Shown here piece by piece: positions 50,088 through 60,855 of a stretch of DNA of 64,000 nucleotides; position 1 is the first letter of the stretch, and each line of letters starts with the position of its first letter. Position numbers and translations under genes: made by a program. The notes below the pieces were generated by a model that was given only the letters and a program-made list of their open reading frames with translations, made no database searches and was not told the DNA's origin. The stretch covers positions 1,984,001 through 2,048,000 of the forward strand of contig CM060985.1 of assembly GCA_030765065.1 (NCBI GenBank), read 5' to 3'. The stretch comes from Deroplatys truncata. Taxonomy: Eukaryota; Arthropoda; Insecta; Mantodea; Mantidae.

Positions 50088-53000
50088 ATGGAAATACTCC
50101 ACTGGAACGTTAATGGGTTTCGAGCACGCCTTCCGGACTTACAGTGTTTAATTTCCCAACGTTCTCCCTCAATCGTCTGTTTACAGGAAACCCATCTGCA
50201 GCCTACTCACGCTTTGCATCTTCGGAGCTTCTCCTGCTTTAGACATGACTCTGTTGTTGGACAGCGTGCCAGCGGTGGGGTTGCTATTTTGGTGGCGCAT
50301 ACTATTTGTGCTGCCTACATAACGCTTCGCACACCATTGTCGGCTGTGGCTGTGCGGGTCCGATTGGGGGCGTCTGTTTCTCTGTCTGCAACGTGTATCT
50401 GCCACCGCTCAGTGTAGTTCACGCGCACTAACTTCGGGCCCTTTTGGCACAGTTACCCCCACCGCTACTTTTCGTTGGTGATTTCAACGCCAAACGTTCT
50501 CTCTGGGGTTCCGATATTGATGACGCTCGTGGCTGCCTTATTGCAGACGTTTGTGACATGTCCGGCTTACTTCTTTTAATTATTGGTGTCCCTACCTTCT
50601 TATCCTCTGCCTATGGCACCCACTCAGTCTTAGATCTTTCTTTCTGCAGCCCGGCATTACTTCTCCTCATTGATTGGTCGGTGCTTTCAGACCTTTATGG
50701 CAGTGATCATTACCCCATTGCCATACGTTTATCCGGTCAATATTCTCTACCTTCACGACATCCTCCCTGGATTATTTCTAAGGCTGATTGGGAGAGGTTT
50801 CGTTCCCTGATTCATCTCACCGCTACTAATTTTGCCACTATAGATGACATGGTGGAGTATTTTACTTGTTCTCTTTTACTCGCAGCGGATTCCAGCATTC
50901 CTCGTGGTTCTTGCGCCCCACGTCGCGTTCCTGTCCCTTGGTGGACCACAGAATGCCGTTTGGCCCTTCGGGCACGCTGACGTGCCCTGCGTGTCTTTCA
51001 TTTACATCCTACTGAGGGGAATTTCGTTGCTTTTAAACGTTCTCGGGCTCGGGCACGTTTTGTGCTTCGGAATGCCAAACGCAGCTCTTGGGAGACCTGT
51101 CTCTTCTCTTTCCCATCGCAGTTCTGCACAACAGGTGTGGTGTGCAGTTCGGCATATGTATGGCAGGTGTCGCAGAGTGATCTTGCTGTAAACGGCTCCA
51201 CTCTTACCAGCGAACCCGATATAGCCGAAGCTCTGGCCAGCTCATTTGCTACTTTTAGCCCGACGGCTCGTTTTTACCCATTAAAGTATCTTGGCCCTTG
51301 ATTTTAACAGCGACTGTAGCGAGTCCTACAACGCACCTTTTACCGTTGCCGAGCTGGTGCATTCTCTCTCTCTCTCGCCAGGGATTCTTCCCCTGGTCCT
51401 GATAATATCCACCGACAAATGCTCCTTCATCTTCCGCCTGAGGCGATTTCATCCTTACTTGGGATCTTCAACCGCATTAGGCGTCGACAGGAGTTTCCGT
51501 GCTCGTGGCGCACCCGGTGACGACCTGTCACTTCCGTCTGACGAGTGTTGTGTGTAAGACCTTTGAACGAATGATTAACGTTCGGTTGATGTGGTGGCTA
51601 GAGAGCAATAATCTCCTCTGCAATGTGCAGTGTGGACAACCTGGTTCGGCTCGAGGTTTATGTGCAAGACGCTTTTCTCCTGAAGCAGCATGTCGTGGGT
51701 GTATGACACTGCTTGGCGCTACGGCATTCTTCGTACGCTCCATGGTTATGGTTTGCGCGGCCATTTAGCTGCTTTTCTTTCAAACTTTTTACAGCTTCGA
51801 TGTTTTCGTGTCCGCATTGGAAACACGCTATCTCAGGAACATATGCAGGAGAATGGTGTATCCCAGGGGCCGATTCTTAGCGTCACTCTCTTTGCGGTAG
51901 CCATTAACGACATCTCTAGCATTATTCGTAGCGATTTTCCGATGTCTCTGTATGTTGACGACTTTCCTATATATTATCGTTCTTATAGTGTGGATCACAT
52001 CGAGCGTCAGCTACAGCTGGCCATAACATCTCTTGCAATCTGAGCGCTACGCAACGACTATCGTTTCTCCGCTTCGAAAACGCAGTGCCTTCACTTTTAT
52101 CGCCTTCGTGGTATACATCCTCTTCCTGACCTTCACTTGCTCGGCACACCCTTGCCGTTTGTTCCGCACCTCAAGTTCCTGGGTCTTTACCTCGACACCA
52201 AACTTACCTGGGAGTGCCATATTCGCCGGCTTCGTGCTTCGTGCGATCGCTCTCTTCGGGTACTCAGGGTTTTATCTGGCGCTTCTTGGGGCGGTGATCG
52301 CACCGTGATGTTGCGACTATACCGCTCCTTGGTTCGGTCCAAACTGGATTATGGCAGTTTTATCTACGGCGCCCCGTCTGCGTCTAAACTCCGCCTCTTG
52401 GACGCTGTCCATCATGCTGGTATCCGTGTTGCAACTGGGGCTTTCCGCACTAGTCGTGTCGACTATTTGTACGCTGACTCTGGCGAGACCCCGTTGTCTA
52501 TTCGGCGCTCGTTTTTACTATGTTCTTATATTGCAAGGTTGGCGGCTCACCCAGGTCACCCTTGTTTAACTCTGTTTTACACCCGGCTCTCGCTGTACCG
52601 TTATGTGCGGAATAGTAGCTCTTCCCGCCCTTGCGGTATCCGGTTTCGCGACCTTCTTGTTTCACGTGACCTCCGACTGCCTGCAGTAGAGCGGTTCTCC
52701 TTTGGACGTTTTCCACCGTGGCAACTCCTGCGCGCCCGGTTTGACCTAGCTCTATCGGTCAACGCTCGCCGCTCTACCCCACCGTTGGTGTTCCGTCGAC
52801 TTTTTACCGAGCTTTTGGGGAGTTACCGGAACTACACACCGGTTTTTACTGATGGTTCCCAGGTGAGTGGTGCTACAGGTTGCACTTTCGTCGTTAACGC
52901 CACGGCTCACTCGTATCGCCTCTTGGACGTCAGTTCCGTTTTTAGCGCCGACCTCTCTGCCATCTTTTATATCTTGCTTTTTATCTCCACTTTATCTCCA

Positions 53001-53595
53001 GGATTTTATCTTATCTGCTCCGACTCTTTAAGCGCCCTTCAAGCCTTACAACAGTTTCTCAGCTCCTCCACCTTAGTCGTAAAAATTCAGAACATCGTCT
53101 CCCAGCTGCTTTACCGAGGATATCATTTTGTTTTTACATGGACCCCCGGCCATGTGGGCATTGCCGGCAACGAGGAAGCGGATGCGGCTGCAAAGCCCGC
53201 CTGCCATTTGTCGGAGTTTTCTACGGCGACTAAGTCTTACCGAGATGTCCAGCGTTACTTCCGGCGTGATATGTTTCTGACCTGGCAGGAGTCATGGGTG
53301 GCGCACTTCTTGCAGGGAATCACGGCGATCCGAAGTTGTTCTGACTCGTCTACGCCTGGGTCATACACGCGCCACTCATGGACATCTTTTGCGCGGAGAT
53401 CCGGCCCCAATTTGTCCAACATGCGACGTTCGCCAGTCCGTCTCACATGTTTTACTCGAATGTCCGCGATTCGCCCGTGAGCGCCTCTCCTTTGGTCTAG
53501 GTCATACCCTGCATGTTGTTTTAGGCGACAACCCTGTGGCTGTCGATCAGACACTTCGGTTTGTTTTAACTATTGGATTTTATGCGCAGGTGTAA
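50088..53595 (+). pseudogene. ORF2 polyprotein of copy 1 (EN-RT-RNase H), many breaks
   Basis: Begins MEILHWNVNGF with the AP-like endonuclease: CLQETHL, GDFNAK and SDHYPI are intact. The frame changes near 50395, then a TAA near 50430 and a TGA at 50978-50980 interrupt it. The reverse transcriptase is scattered over three frames (51291-52043): SPGPDNIHRQ, QENGVSQG and YVDDF are visible, but a short deletion near 51640-51700 removes the motif-A aspartate segment (FFDLEKA in element A). RNase H (52137-53480) reads FTDGSQ, ...FSADLSAI, CSDSLSAL, NEEADAAAK, with Asp in place of the usual Glu in the second motif. A last frameshift near 53340-53400 precedes the CPTC...HVLLEC finger; TAA at 53593-53595. 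Confidence 0.85.
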
Positions 53596-53826
53596 GTTGC
53601 TTTTATCTCTTTTATATTCTGATTTTAAGCTTTTAGACCTGTGCCTGTATAGCTTTTCGCTTACTTTTAGCTTTTAACATATGTCTTTTATGGTTTTAGG
53701 CTTTAATCTTAGGTTTGTATAGTGTTTTAGATTCCAATATGCCTTTTAGGCTTTAACGGTTTTAAGTTTTGACCTCGGGCCCTAATGACTTAGTTGTCGA
53801 CGGGCCCTTAAACCACACTCACTCAC
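53596..53826 (+). other. 3' UTR of copy 1 with terminal stem-loop
   Basis: T-rich, with many gcttttag/ggttttag steps. It ends in a stem-loop, GGGCCC (53777-53782), a 19-nt loop starting taatgacttag, GGGCCC (53802-53807), then ttaaacc and a CACTCACTCA tail. It corresponds position for position to the stem-loop at the end of element A. It is probably the structure recognised by the element's own reverse transcriptase (inference). Confidence 0.7.
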
Positions 53827-54061
53827 TGTAATACGACCTCACTTCAACTGGTTAGCCGGCAGAAGGAGATGGAAGAGAAACAGCGCAGTGCTGGGAAAGC
53901 AGTCCCTGTAATACGACCTCACTTCAACTGGTTAGCCGGCAGACGGCGATGGAAGAGAACCAGCGCAGTATAGGGCAAGAAAGTCCCTGTAATGCGACCT
54001 CATGTCAACTGTTTAGCCGGCACACGGAGAGGGAAGTACAACAGCGCAGTGCAGGGCAAGC
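53826..54061. repeat. Satellite remnant, three diverged monomers
   Basis: Continuation of the edge-type satellite after copy 1: monomers of about 80, 81 and 75 bp beginning tgtaatacgacctcac, tgtaatacgacctcac and tgtaatgcgacctcat. The last is cut within gggcaagcaa by the 3' end of element A. No satellite is found further right. Confidence 0.9.
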
Positions 54062-54370
54062 AATGATGATGAATTTGGGTTAAGGGCGCTAAACAGCTAA
54101 GGTCATCAGCGCCCTTACAAATTAAAAAAGATAAAATCCAAAAACTAAAACACGGGACAGAATCCCGCTTAGTCTCAAAATTAAAAACCAACACATCAAA
54201 TTATAAAAACCAGCAGACTAAAGACATTGTAGATAAAACCATAAAAGCTTAAACTACGTGTCAGGAACTGTAGAAGTCAAGGGACTAGAGCGCCATAAGT
54301 CCCCAGGGGAGAAGAGCCCCCCATTAAAACTGTCAATATAAAAGCACAAAACTAAAACATGCTCAGTTCA
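54062..54370 (-). other. 3' UTR of element A with terminal stem-loop
   Basis: On the minus strand the end reads TAAGGGCGC, a 19-nt loop starting tgatgaccttag, GCGCCCTTA, then acccaaattcatcatcat. On the plus strand the arms lie at 54081-54089 and 54109-54117, giving nine pairs. Upstream the UTR is T-rich with gttttag steps, as in copy 1. Confidence 0.75.
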
Positions 54371-57300
54371 TCAAATGGGCTTTCTAAAATCACTGTCACT
54401 AATAAAACGTAAAAGACGTTCTACAGCATGCGCGTCGTCTGCCAAAACGTTGGCTAGGCCAACAGGCAGAGACACGCGTACGCGCAATTCAGTTAAAACG
54501 TGACACTCTGTCAAAATATGCCGCACATCGCTCACAGAGTGGCGCGGGTTCACCACTAGGCAAAGAGTCTCTATGACTAAAAAGGCAATGTCCGATGCGT
54601 AAACAAGCTAAAATCACCTCTTCCCGACGAGAAGAACGAGAAGAGGTGCACCAGATTAACGGCAGAGGTTTAACCTCCGTAACTTGTTCCCCTGGGTGGC
54701 CGTCCACTCATCGCCACAAAGCGAGAGGATGCGGTGTCGTAAAATAACACTTAAATCAGACAAGGGAACAACAGGGGTAAAAAATCTGGAGGATAAAATC
54801 GCCGATTTGGTAGCGGTGTCGGCAGACTCGTTCCCTGAGATGCCCACTTGACCTGGAATCCACACGAAAGACACACTGATGCCAGAAGCACAAAGCGAGT
54901 GGAGCAGGTCATGAATGCGCTGTACGAGCGAGCGGCAAGTGTACAGCGCGCATATATTTTGAAGAGCACTCGGGGAGTCGGAACAAATAAAACAGTGCCG
55001 TAAGTCGTGTCGCTGGACGTATAAAAGTGACTGATAAATACTAAAACGTTCGGCGGTGAAAATCGAAAATTGCCCGGGTAAACCAAAGGTAAAACTTTGT
55101 ACACCAAAAACAAAGACGCACCCTACTCCAACATCAGTCCTAAATCCATTAGTAAATATAAAAGGAAAGTCCCCGAATTGCGCCTGAAGTTCTAAAAACG
55201 CTGATCTATAGACTGAAGGAGGGGTCGCATTCTTCGGCATCAACGTTAACCCAAGGTGACAGTGGGCCTCAGCGCGCAACCATGGAGGAAACCGCGTTTC
55301 CCCCTTGGAAGAGCCGGCGCTGGCGTAACGTTCAAATGCCGGAGAAGCTGTCGAAATCGAACCCCTGGAGGGAGCAATGCAGAGGAGCTAATTAAATATT
55401 GCCGATCAAGCGACTCCTCGAAAAATAACTCGAAGGACGGTGGTCAGGCAAGCTTGAGAGTCGACATGCATGGCTGCACAAAAGCATCTCACGCCTGAAA
55501 GACAGCGGAGGCTCTGCAGCTTCAGCGAACAGACTGGGTACAGGGCTAGTTGGTAAGGCCCCTGTAGCGACTCTTATACCACGATGATGAATGGCATTCA
55601 AGCGAAGTAACACATATGGACGTGCCAATGAGTAGACAATGAACCCGTAATCAAGCTTGGATCGGACCAAAGAGCGATAAAGACGAACAAGGACGGTCCG
55701 ATCAGCTCCCCAGGATGTGCCACTTAAAACACGTAAAAGATTAAGAGAACGGTCACTTTGCTTTTAAAAAGGAAACGTGAGAAGTCCAGCTCAGCTTTCG
55801 ATCAAAGATCAACCCCAAAAATTTCACCTCGTCTGCAAATGGAAGGACCTCCGACCCAAGATGGAGAGAGGGTGGAAGGAAAGCCTTCCGGCGCCAGAAA
55901 TTGATGCAGACGGATTTCTCGGCGGAGAAATTAAAGCCGTTGGCGTTACTCCAGGCGTAGAGACGGTCGATACAGCTCTGGAGACGACGTTCGGGCAGAC
56001 AGGTCCGCAGTGAACTGCAATATATGGAAAAATCGTCGACGAAAAGGGACGAGGAAATGCCAGCTGGAATACAATAAACAATGGGGTTGATAGCCATCGC
56101 AAAACGTCTGACACTGAGTACAGAGCCCTGCGGTACACCGTTCTCTTGAATAAAACGACTAGATAAAGCCGAGCCGACACGTACACGAAAGCCGCGGTCC
56201 CTCATAAACACCCGGAGAAACATGGGAAGACGCCCGCGGAATTTCCATGCGTGAAAGGTACTTAAAATGCCGCCCCTCCAACAAGTGTCATAAGCTTTCT
56301 CCAGGTCAAAAAACACAGCTACTGTTTGACACTTTCTCAGAAATCCGTTCATATTATGCGTCGACAGAGACACCAGAAGGTCGAGGGTAGAGCGATGGCG
56401 ACGAAATCCGCACTGAGCGATCGCTAGAAGTTTCTGAGACTCAAGCCACCGTGTCAACCACCCGTTGATCATGCGCTCTATCACCTTGTAAATGCAACTG
56501 GTGAGGGAGATAGGGCGGTAGCTGGAAGGTAGTTGGCGATTCTTTCCAGGCTTAAGGATAGGGACAATGGTGGCTTCGCGCCAAACGGAAGGAAAATAGC
56601 CGTCTGGCCAAATACGGTTGTAGACCTGTAAGAAAAAAAGCTTATTGTCGCTGGAAAGGTTCTTTAACATCAGGACATGAATGCCGTCCGGCCCAGGAGC
56701 GGAGTGCCTAGAGCAATGGAGAGCGTGCTCCAGCTCCCGCATTGTGAAAGGTTCATTATGACACTCGGTATTAGCAGACCGAAAATTATAGGTCTCCGAA
56801 TCCAGCCGGTCTTTGAGACCGCTAAAGCCGGCGGAATAATGGGAAGAATTGGAAACCGCCTCAAAGGCAGCACCCAGATGTTAGCAATGGCAGCCGGTTC
56901 CACTACGATGGCATTGGAATCCTGAAGGCCAGACACAGTACAATGCGACACTTTAATGGAGAACCGACGAAGTTTATCCCAAACAACAGAGGAAGGCGTG
57001 AAGCGATTAAAAGACTGGACAAAACGAGTCCACGACGCCTTCTTGCTATCCTGAATAATGCGACGAGCCCTGGCGCGCGATTGTTTAAAAGTAACCAAAT
57101 TATCAAGTGTAGGGTGTCTCCGAAACACCCTCAGTGCAGCTCTACGGGCACGAACGGCGTCCCGACAATCCTCGTTCCACCACGGAACAGGAATACGCCG
57201 AGGGTGAGAGGACGAACGGGGAATGGTGCGTTCGGCGGCAGATAGCAACGTAGACGTAAGGTGCTGCACCATTTGGTTAACGTCGGTGAAGGGCTGGTCG

Positions 57301-58036
57301 TCAAAACGCACGAGGCTGGAATACAATCTCCAGTCGGCTTTTCTGAATATCCGGGTAGGTACTCTGGAATGCTGGACGTGGTGAGAATACAGAGAAACGA
57401 TGCAGGGGTACTGGTCGCTGGAGTAGGTGTCAGCGACGACGTTCCACTGCAGACGACAAGCAAGCTGGATGGAGCAAACGGCAAGGTCCAAGTGAGAGAA
57501 TGTACCAGAAGAATCACACATAAAAGTAGGTTCACCCGTATTTAGGATGGAGGGGCTGAAATGATCAAAAATGTCGGAAAGAAGAGTTCCCCTCGCACAA
57601 GCCCTTGGCGAACCGCACAGGGGGTGATGGGCATTAAAATCTCCGTACAGAAGAACTGGTGTTGGGAGAGCGGACAAGAGATCACGAATGTCCGCGTTAG
57701 CGAGGGGAGACGATGGATGTGAATACACAGAGCAAACAGAAAAGAAAAAGCCAGGTAACTGTAGTTTAACGGTAACAGCTTGCAAGTTTGACGTAAGAGT
57801 GAGACGTTGAAAATGAACGTCGTTACGCACTAATAACATGACACCTCCATGAGCAGGAGTACCCTCCTCCGGCTCAAGATCGTAGCGAACCGGAGTATAC
57901 CCTCGGAGATCAAAAGGAACGTGAGGGCGAAGCTTAGTCTCCTGCTAACACACGACCATAGGTGAATGGGTACGCAATAAAAGTTCAGTACACTAGGCGA
58001 TCGTACACCACGTAAATTCCAGGTCAGGATAGCCAT
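54371..58036 (-). pseudogene. ORF2 polyprotein of element A (EN-RT-RNase H), broken
   Basis: Starts MAILTWNLRGVRS at 58036. The endonuclease is frameshifted near 57985 and has a TAG just before QETKL; GDFNAHH is present but the expected SDH reads SDQYP, losing the catalytic histidine. A frameshift near 56880 precedes the reverse transcriptase, which is intact as one frame (56742-55753): SAPGPDGIH, SSYRPISLTS, FFDLEKAYDT, QENGVPQGSVLS and FVDDFSIYC. A frameshift at about 55753 follows. RNase H (55279-54656) has FTNGF where FTDGS is expected, then FICSDSPSAL and NESADTATK. The C-terminal finger region (about 54570-54500) is in another frame. It ends ...SDFRKPI at 54371. Confidence 0.85.
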
Positions 58037-58056
58037 GAATTAAAGGGATAAACTTC

Positions 58057-59391
58057 TTACTTAGAAGTGCGGCTCAAAATCACTTTTTGCTTAACCTTGA
58101 GGCTCGGGCTTTTTGTATGGAGTTGGTCAGACTCCATAGGCTCCTCAAAGGGAGGGCCCACGCGCTCAGAGCTAGAAACCGATTCAAGCGCCGAGAATCG
58201 GTTCTGGGTGGCAACGGGTGAAGGGGGTCGCTGAGCGCGGCTTGTCCTAGGAGCGTCCTGGGACTGTGACCTTCGAGGAGGAGGAGGAGGAGGAGGAGGA
58301 GAAGGTAAACTTTTCTTACCACGCGCACGCGTAGGGTCTTTTAGAAAATCTTCTCTACGAAATTTCTGCTTCGATTTCTTCTCGGTGCCTTGTTACTTCA
58401 TAACCTTTGGACCAACTTTGGATGGCTTTATAACAGTGTCTTGAATGGACGGCCGGATGGTAGTGGCGGTCAGTGCAGTCATGGTGCAGGTTTGAGTCTC
58501 TGCATTCTTCTGAGGTACTGGCGAGTCAACAACAGAACTGAATGTTCCTGAACGCAGGAGCGAAGGTTGGCATGCATGGTAACGCCTCCGGGCTTCGGCG
58601 AAGGAGAATTTCTCCTTTACCCGGACCTCCTGGATCGCCTTCTCGTCCAAATACCGCGGACAGTCGGCAAATGAAGCTGAATGAGACCCTTTGCAATTAA
58701 CGCAGACCGGGTCTGTTGAACAGGTACCTTCGTGTGAGGGCTGGCTACATGTTGCGCAGATGTTAACGGCACTCTTACATGAGACTTGCGTATTCCCAAA
58801 ACGTTGGCATTTGAAACAACGCAGAGGTTCAGGAATATAAGGCCTCACCGCAATACGTTCGTACCCTGCTGTAATGCACGTAGGCAGATCGCCGCCATCA
58901 AATGTTAGAAAAAGGGTACGAGTGAGTACCAATACTCCGTCGCGTTTAGCCTGCACTCGATGCACTGCTGACACCTTTTGATCTGATAGATACTCGACTA
59001 GGTCCTCGTCCAATATACCATCGAGGCTATGCGTGGTGACGACGCCTCGACAGGAATTCAAGGTATGGTGCTTCTCAACACTGATGGGATAACCGTGGAG
59101 AAGCGTAGCGCGCAACAAGGTCTTACTTTGCTGATCGGACATTGTTTGTACTAATAAGGAACGATTCCGAAGACGAGTGCAGAACTGAACCGGAGCAGCA
59201 ATAGAATCAATTCCCTTCTGAATGATAAAAGGGTTCACCTTCTCGAAAGATTGTCCTTCCTCAATTCGCGTAATGACTAAGTAACGACCAGATGTCGGTG
59301 GTGCTACTTCTGTTACCAAAACTTTTCGGCGCTTATTTGAAATAATGGAGAAAGAGTGCTCCAAACCGAAAGAAATCCTCCACCATTGCAA
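58057..59391 (-). pseudogene. ORF1 (gag-like) of element A, one nonsense mutation
   Basis: 445 codons in a single frame from ATG 59389-59391 to TAA 58057-58059, interrupted only by TAA at 58393-58395. The C-terminal part beyond the stop is basic and contains an eight-proline run encoded by CCT repeats, then a NRFSALE stretch typical of gag C-termini. Three zinc knuckles lie near residues 195-245: CFKCQRFGNTQVSC, in which the usual histidine is Asn, then CATCSQPSHEGTC and CVNCKGSHSASFADC. The end is 20 bp before the ORF2 start. It is homologous over most of its length to ORF1 of copy 1. Confidence 0.85.
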
Positions 59392-59975
59392 CCGTCTGCG
59401 ACCTCGGGCTCTGACTTCCCGGGCGTTACCCCGGCTTGGGTGAGTGGCCTATCTATACCTATCTCACCACAGGGTCACACCTACCAGAGCATAGACCGAG
59501 GGACCCAATCACCGTCAGAAGTCAGCAGCTCATTCAATGGCGCCCCCGTGGGACAGCAGTTGAACAGTGGATACGAAGACATACCCTATATGACGACCCC
59601 GGGTGGTGGGAATGACGCAATTACGCACTCACCCAGCTGCGCACCCAGTGCGCGGGTATCCGTCAGGCTGTGTCCACGCAGGATTAAAATAAAATGTAAA
59701 AGAAACTAAAAGTGTGTGGGCGTTTCGCACGCAAGGTAGTTCGGCGAAGAAATAAAAAAGATGTGTTAATGAATGGACGTGGGACGAAATGCGCGTAAAT
59801 AGAAGAGAAGTAAGAAACGATGGCGAGGGGCGTCATGTAATGAAATGCTCAGAACGCACGAGAGCCTACCTTGAGACCACCTCGACCGAACGAGGGTGGA
59901 GGAATGATGGTGGCGATGAAAGGTTCGGGAACCCCCGGGTACGCCAAACCCGTACTCACATAAGGTGAGTCCCTG
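59392..59975 (-). promoter_or_regulatory. 5' UTR of element A with terminal hairpin
   Basis: About 584 bp, clearly related to the 5' UTR of element B at 60856-61426 (cccagctgcgcacccagtg, gaacgcacgagagcctacct and others). Its outer end carries CTCAC-loop-GTGAG (plus strand 59955-59969), followed on the minus strand by tacgggtttgg. Copy 1 has the same hairpin followed by tacggtttagg. Confidence 0.65.
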
Positions 59976-60855
59976 TGAGGAGGGCGGTAGCTGGAAGGTA
60001 TTTGGCGATCCTTGCCAGGCTTAAGTATAGGGACAGTGGTGGTTTCGCGCCAAACGGAAGGATAAAAGTCGCCTTGCCAAATACGGTTATAGACCTGTAA
60101 GAGAAAGGATTTACTGTCGGCTGAAAGGTTCATTAACATCAGGACATGAATGCCATCCGGCCCAGGAGCGGAGTGCCTAGAGCAATGAAGAGCGTGCTCC
60201 AGCTCCCTCATTGTGAAAAGTTCATTATAACACTCGTTATCAGTAGACCGAAAATTATAGGTCTCGGAATCCAGCCGGTTTCTGAGAGTGCAAAAACCGG
60301 CGGAATAACTGGCAGAACTGGAAACCGCCTCAAAGGCAGCACCAGAGTGTTAGCAATGGCAGGCGGACCCACTATGGTGGCATTTGAAACCTGAAGCACT
60401 CCATCGCGTTTAGCCTGCACTCGATGAACCGCTGTTAGCTTTTGGTCGGAAAGATATTCGACCAACTGATCATCCGACATTCCGTCGAGGCTGTGAGTGG
60501 TGATAACGCCTCAACTGGAATTCAAGGTGCGTTGCTTCTCAACACGGATGGGATAACCGTGGAGAAGCGTGGCGCGCAATAAGGTCTTAATTTGTTGTTC
60601 GGACTTCGATTGAACCAACAATTAACCGTTTCGTAGTCGAGTGCAGGAATGAACCGGACCAGCAATTGAGTCAATGCCCTTCTGGATTATAAAAGGGTTC
60701 ACCTTCTCGAAAGATTGTCCTTCCTCTGTACGGGTAATCACTAAGTAACAACCAGATGGCAGTGGTGCTACTTCTGTTACAATGACTTTTCGGAGCTTGT
60801 TACTAATAATGGAGAAAGAGGGCTCCATAGCGAAAGAAATCCTCCACCATTGCAA
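59976..60855 (-). pseudogene. ORF1-ORF2 fusion remnant of element B
   Basis: From MQWWRISFAMEPSF (60855), homologous to ORF1 of A, with stops near 60622 and 60513. It then passes in the same frame from VQAKRDGV to LQVSNATIVGPPAIAN, which belongs to ORF2 between endonuclease and reverse transcriptase. A frameshift near 60350 precedes MRELEHALHCSRHSAPGPDG and LKPGKDRQIPSSYRP, where it ends. The fusion is in frame but has neither endonuclease nor RT catalytic motifs, so it cannot be functional. Confidence 0.8.

Larger units (their letters stand above)
48152..53826 (+). mobile_element. Non-LTR retrotransposon copy 1 (I-group-like), full length, dead
   Basis: The order is 5' UTR, gag-like ORF1, ORF2 (endonuclease, reverse transcriptase, RNase H, Cys/His C-terminus), T-rich 3' UTR and a CACTCACTCA tail. 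It interrupts the diverged satellite: the left flank ends ctttaatacg (48142-48151) and the right flank starts ctgtaatacg (53826-53835), a 7-bp perfect or 10-bp one-mismatch duplication. RNase H plus a three-knuckle ORF1 points to the I/R1/LOA assemblage; the exact clade is not determined. Several frameshifts and stops make it inactive. Confidence 0.9.
54062..59975 (-). mobile_element. Non-LTR retrotransposon A, full length, dead
   Basis: Same organisation as copy 1 but a different family. Read on the minus strand: 5' end near 59975, 5' UTR about 584 bp, ORF1 59391-58057, ORF2 58036-54371, 3' UTR with stem-loop, tail ttcatcatcat ending at 54062 against satellite. About 5.9 kb. The 5' side abuts element B rather than satellite, so no target duplication can be tested. 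ORF1 has one stop; ORF2 has frameshifts and lost catalytic residues. Confidence 0.88.
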
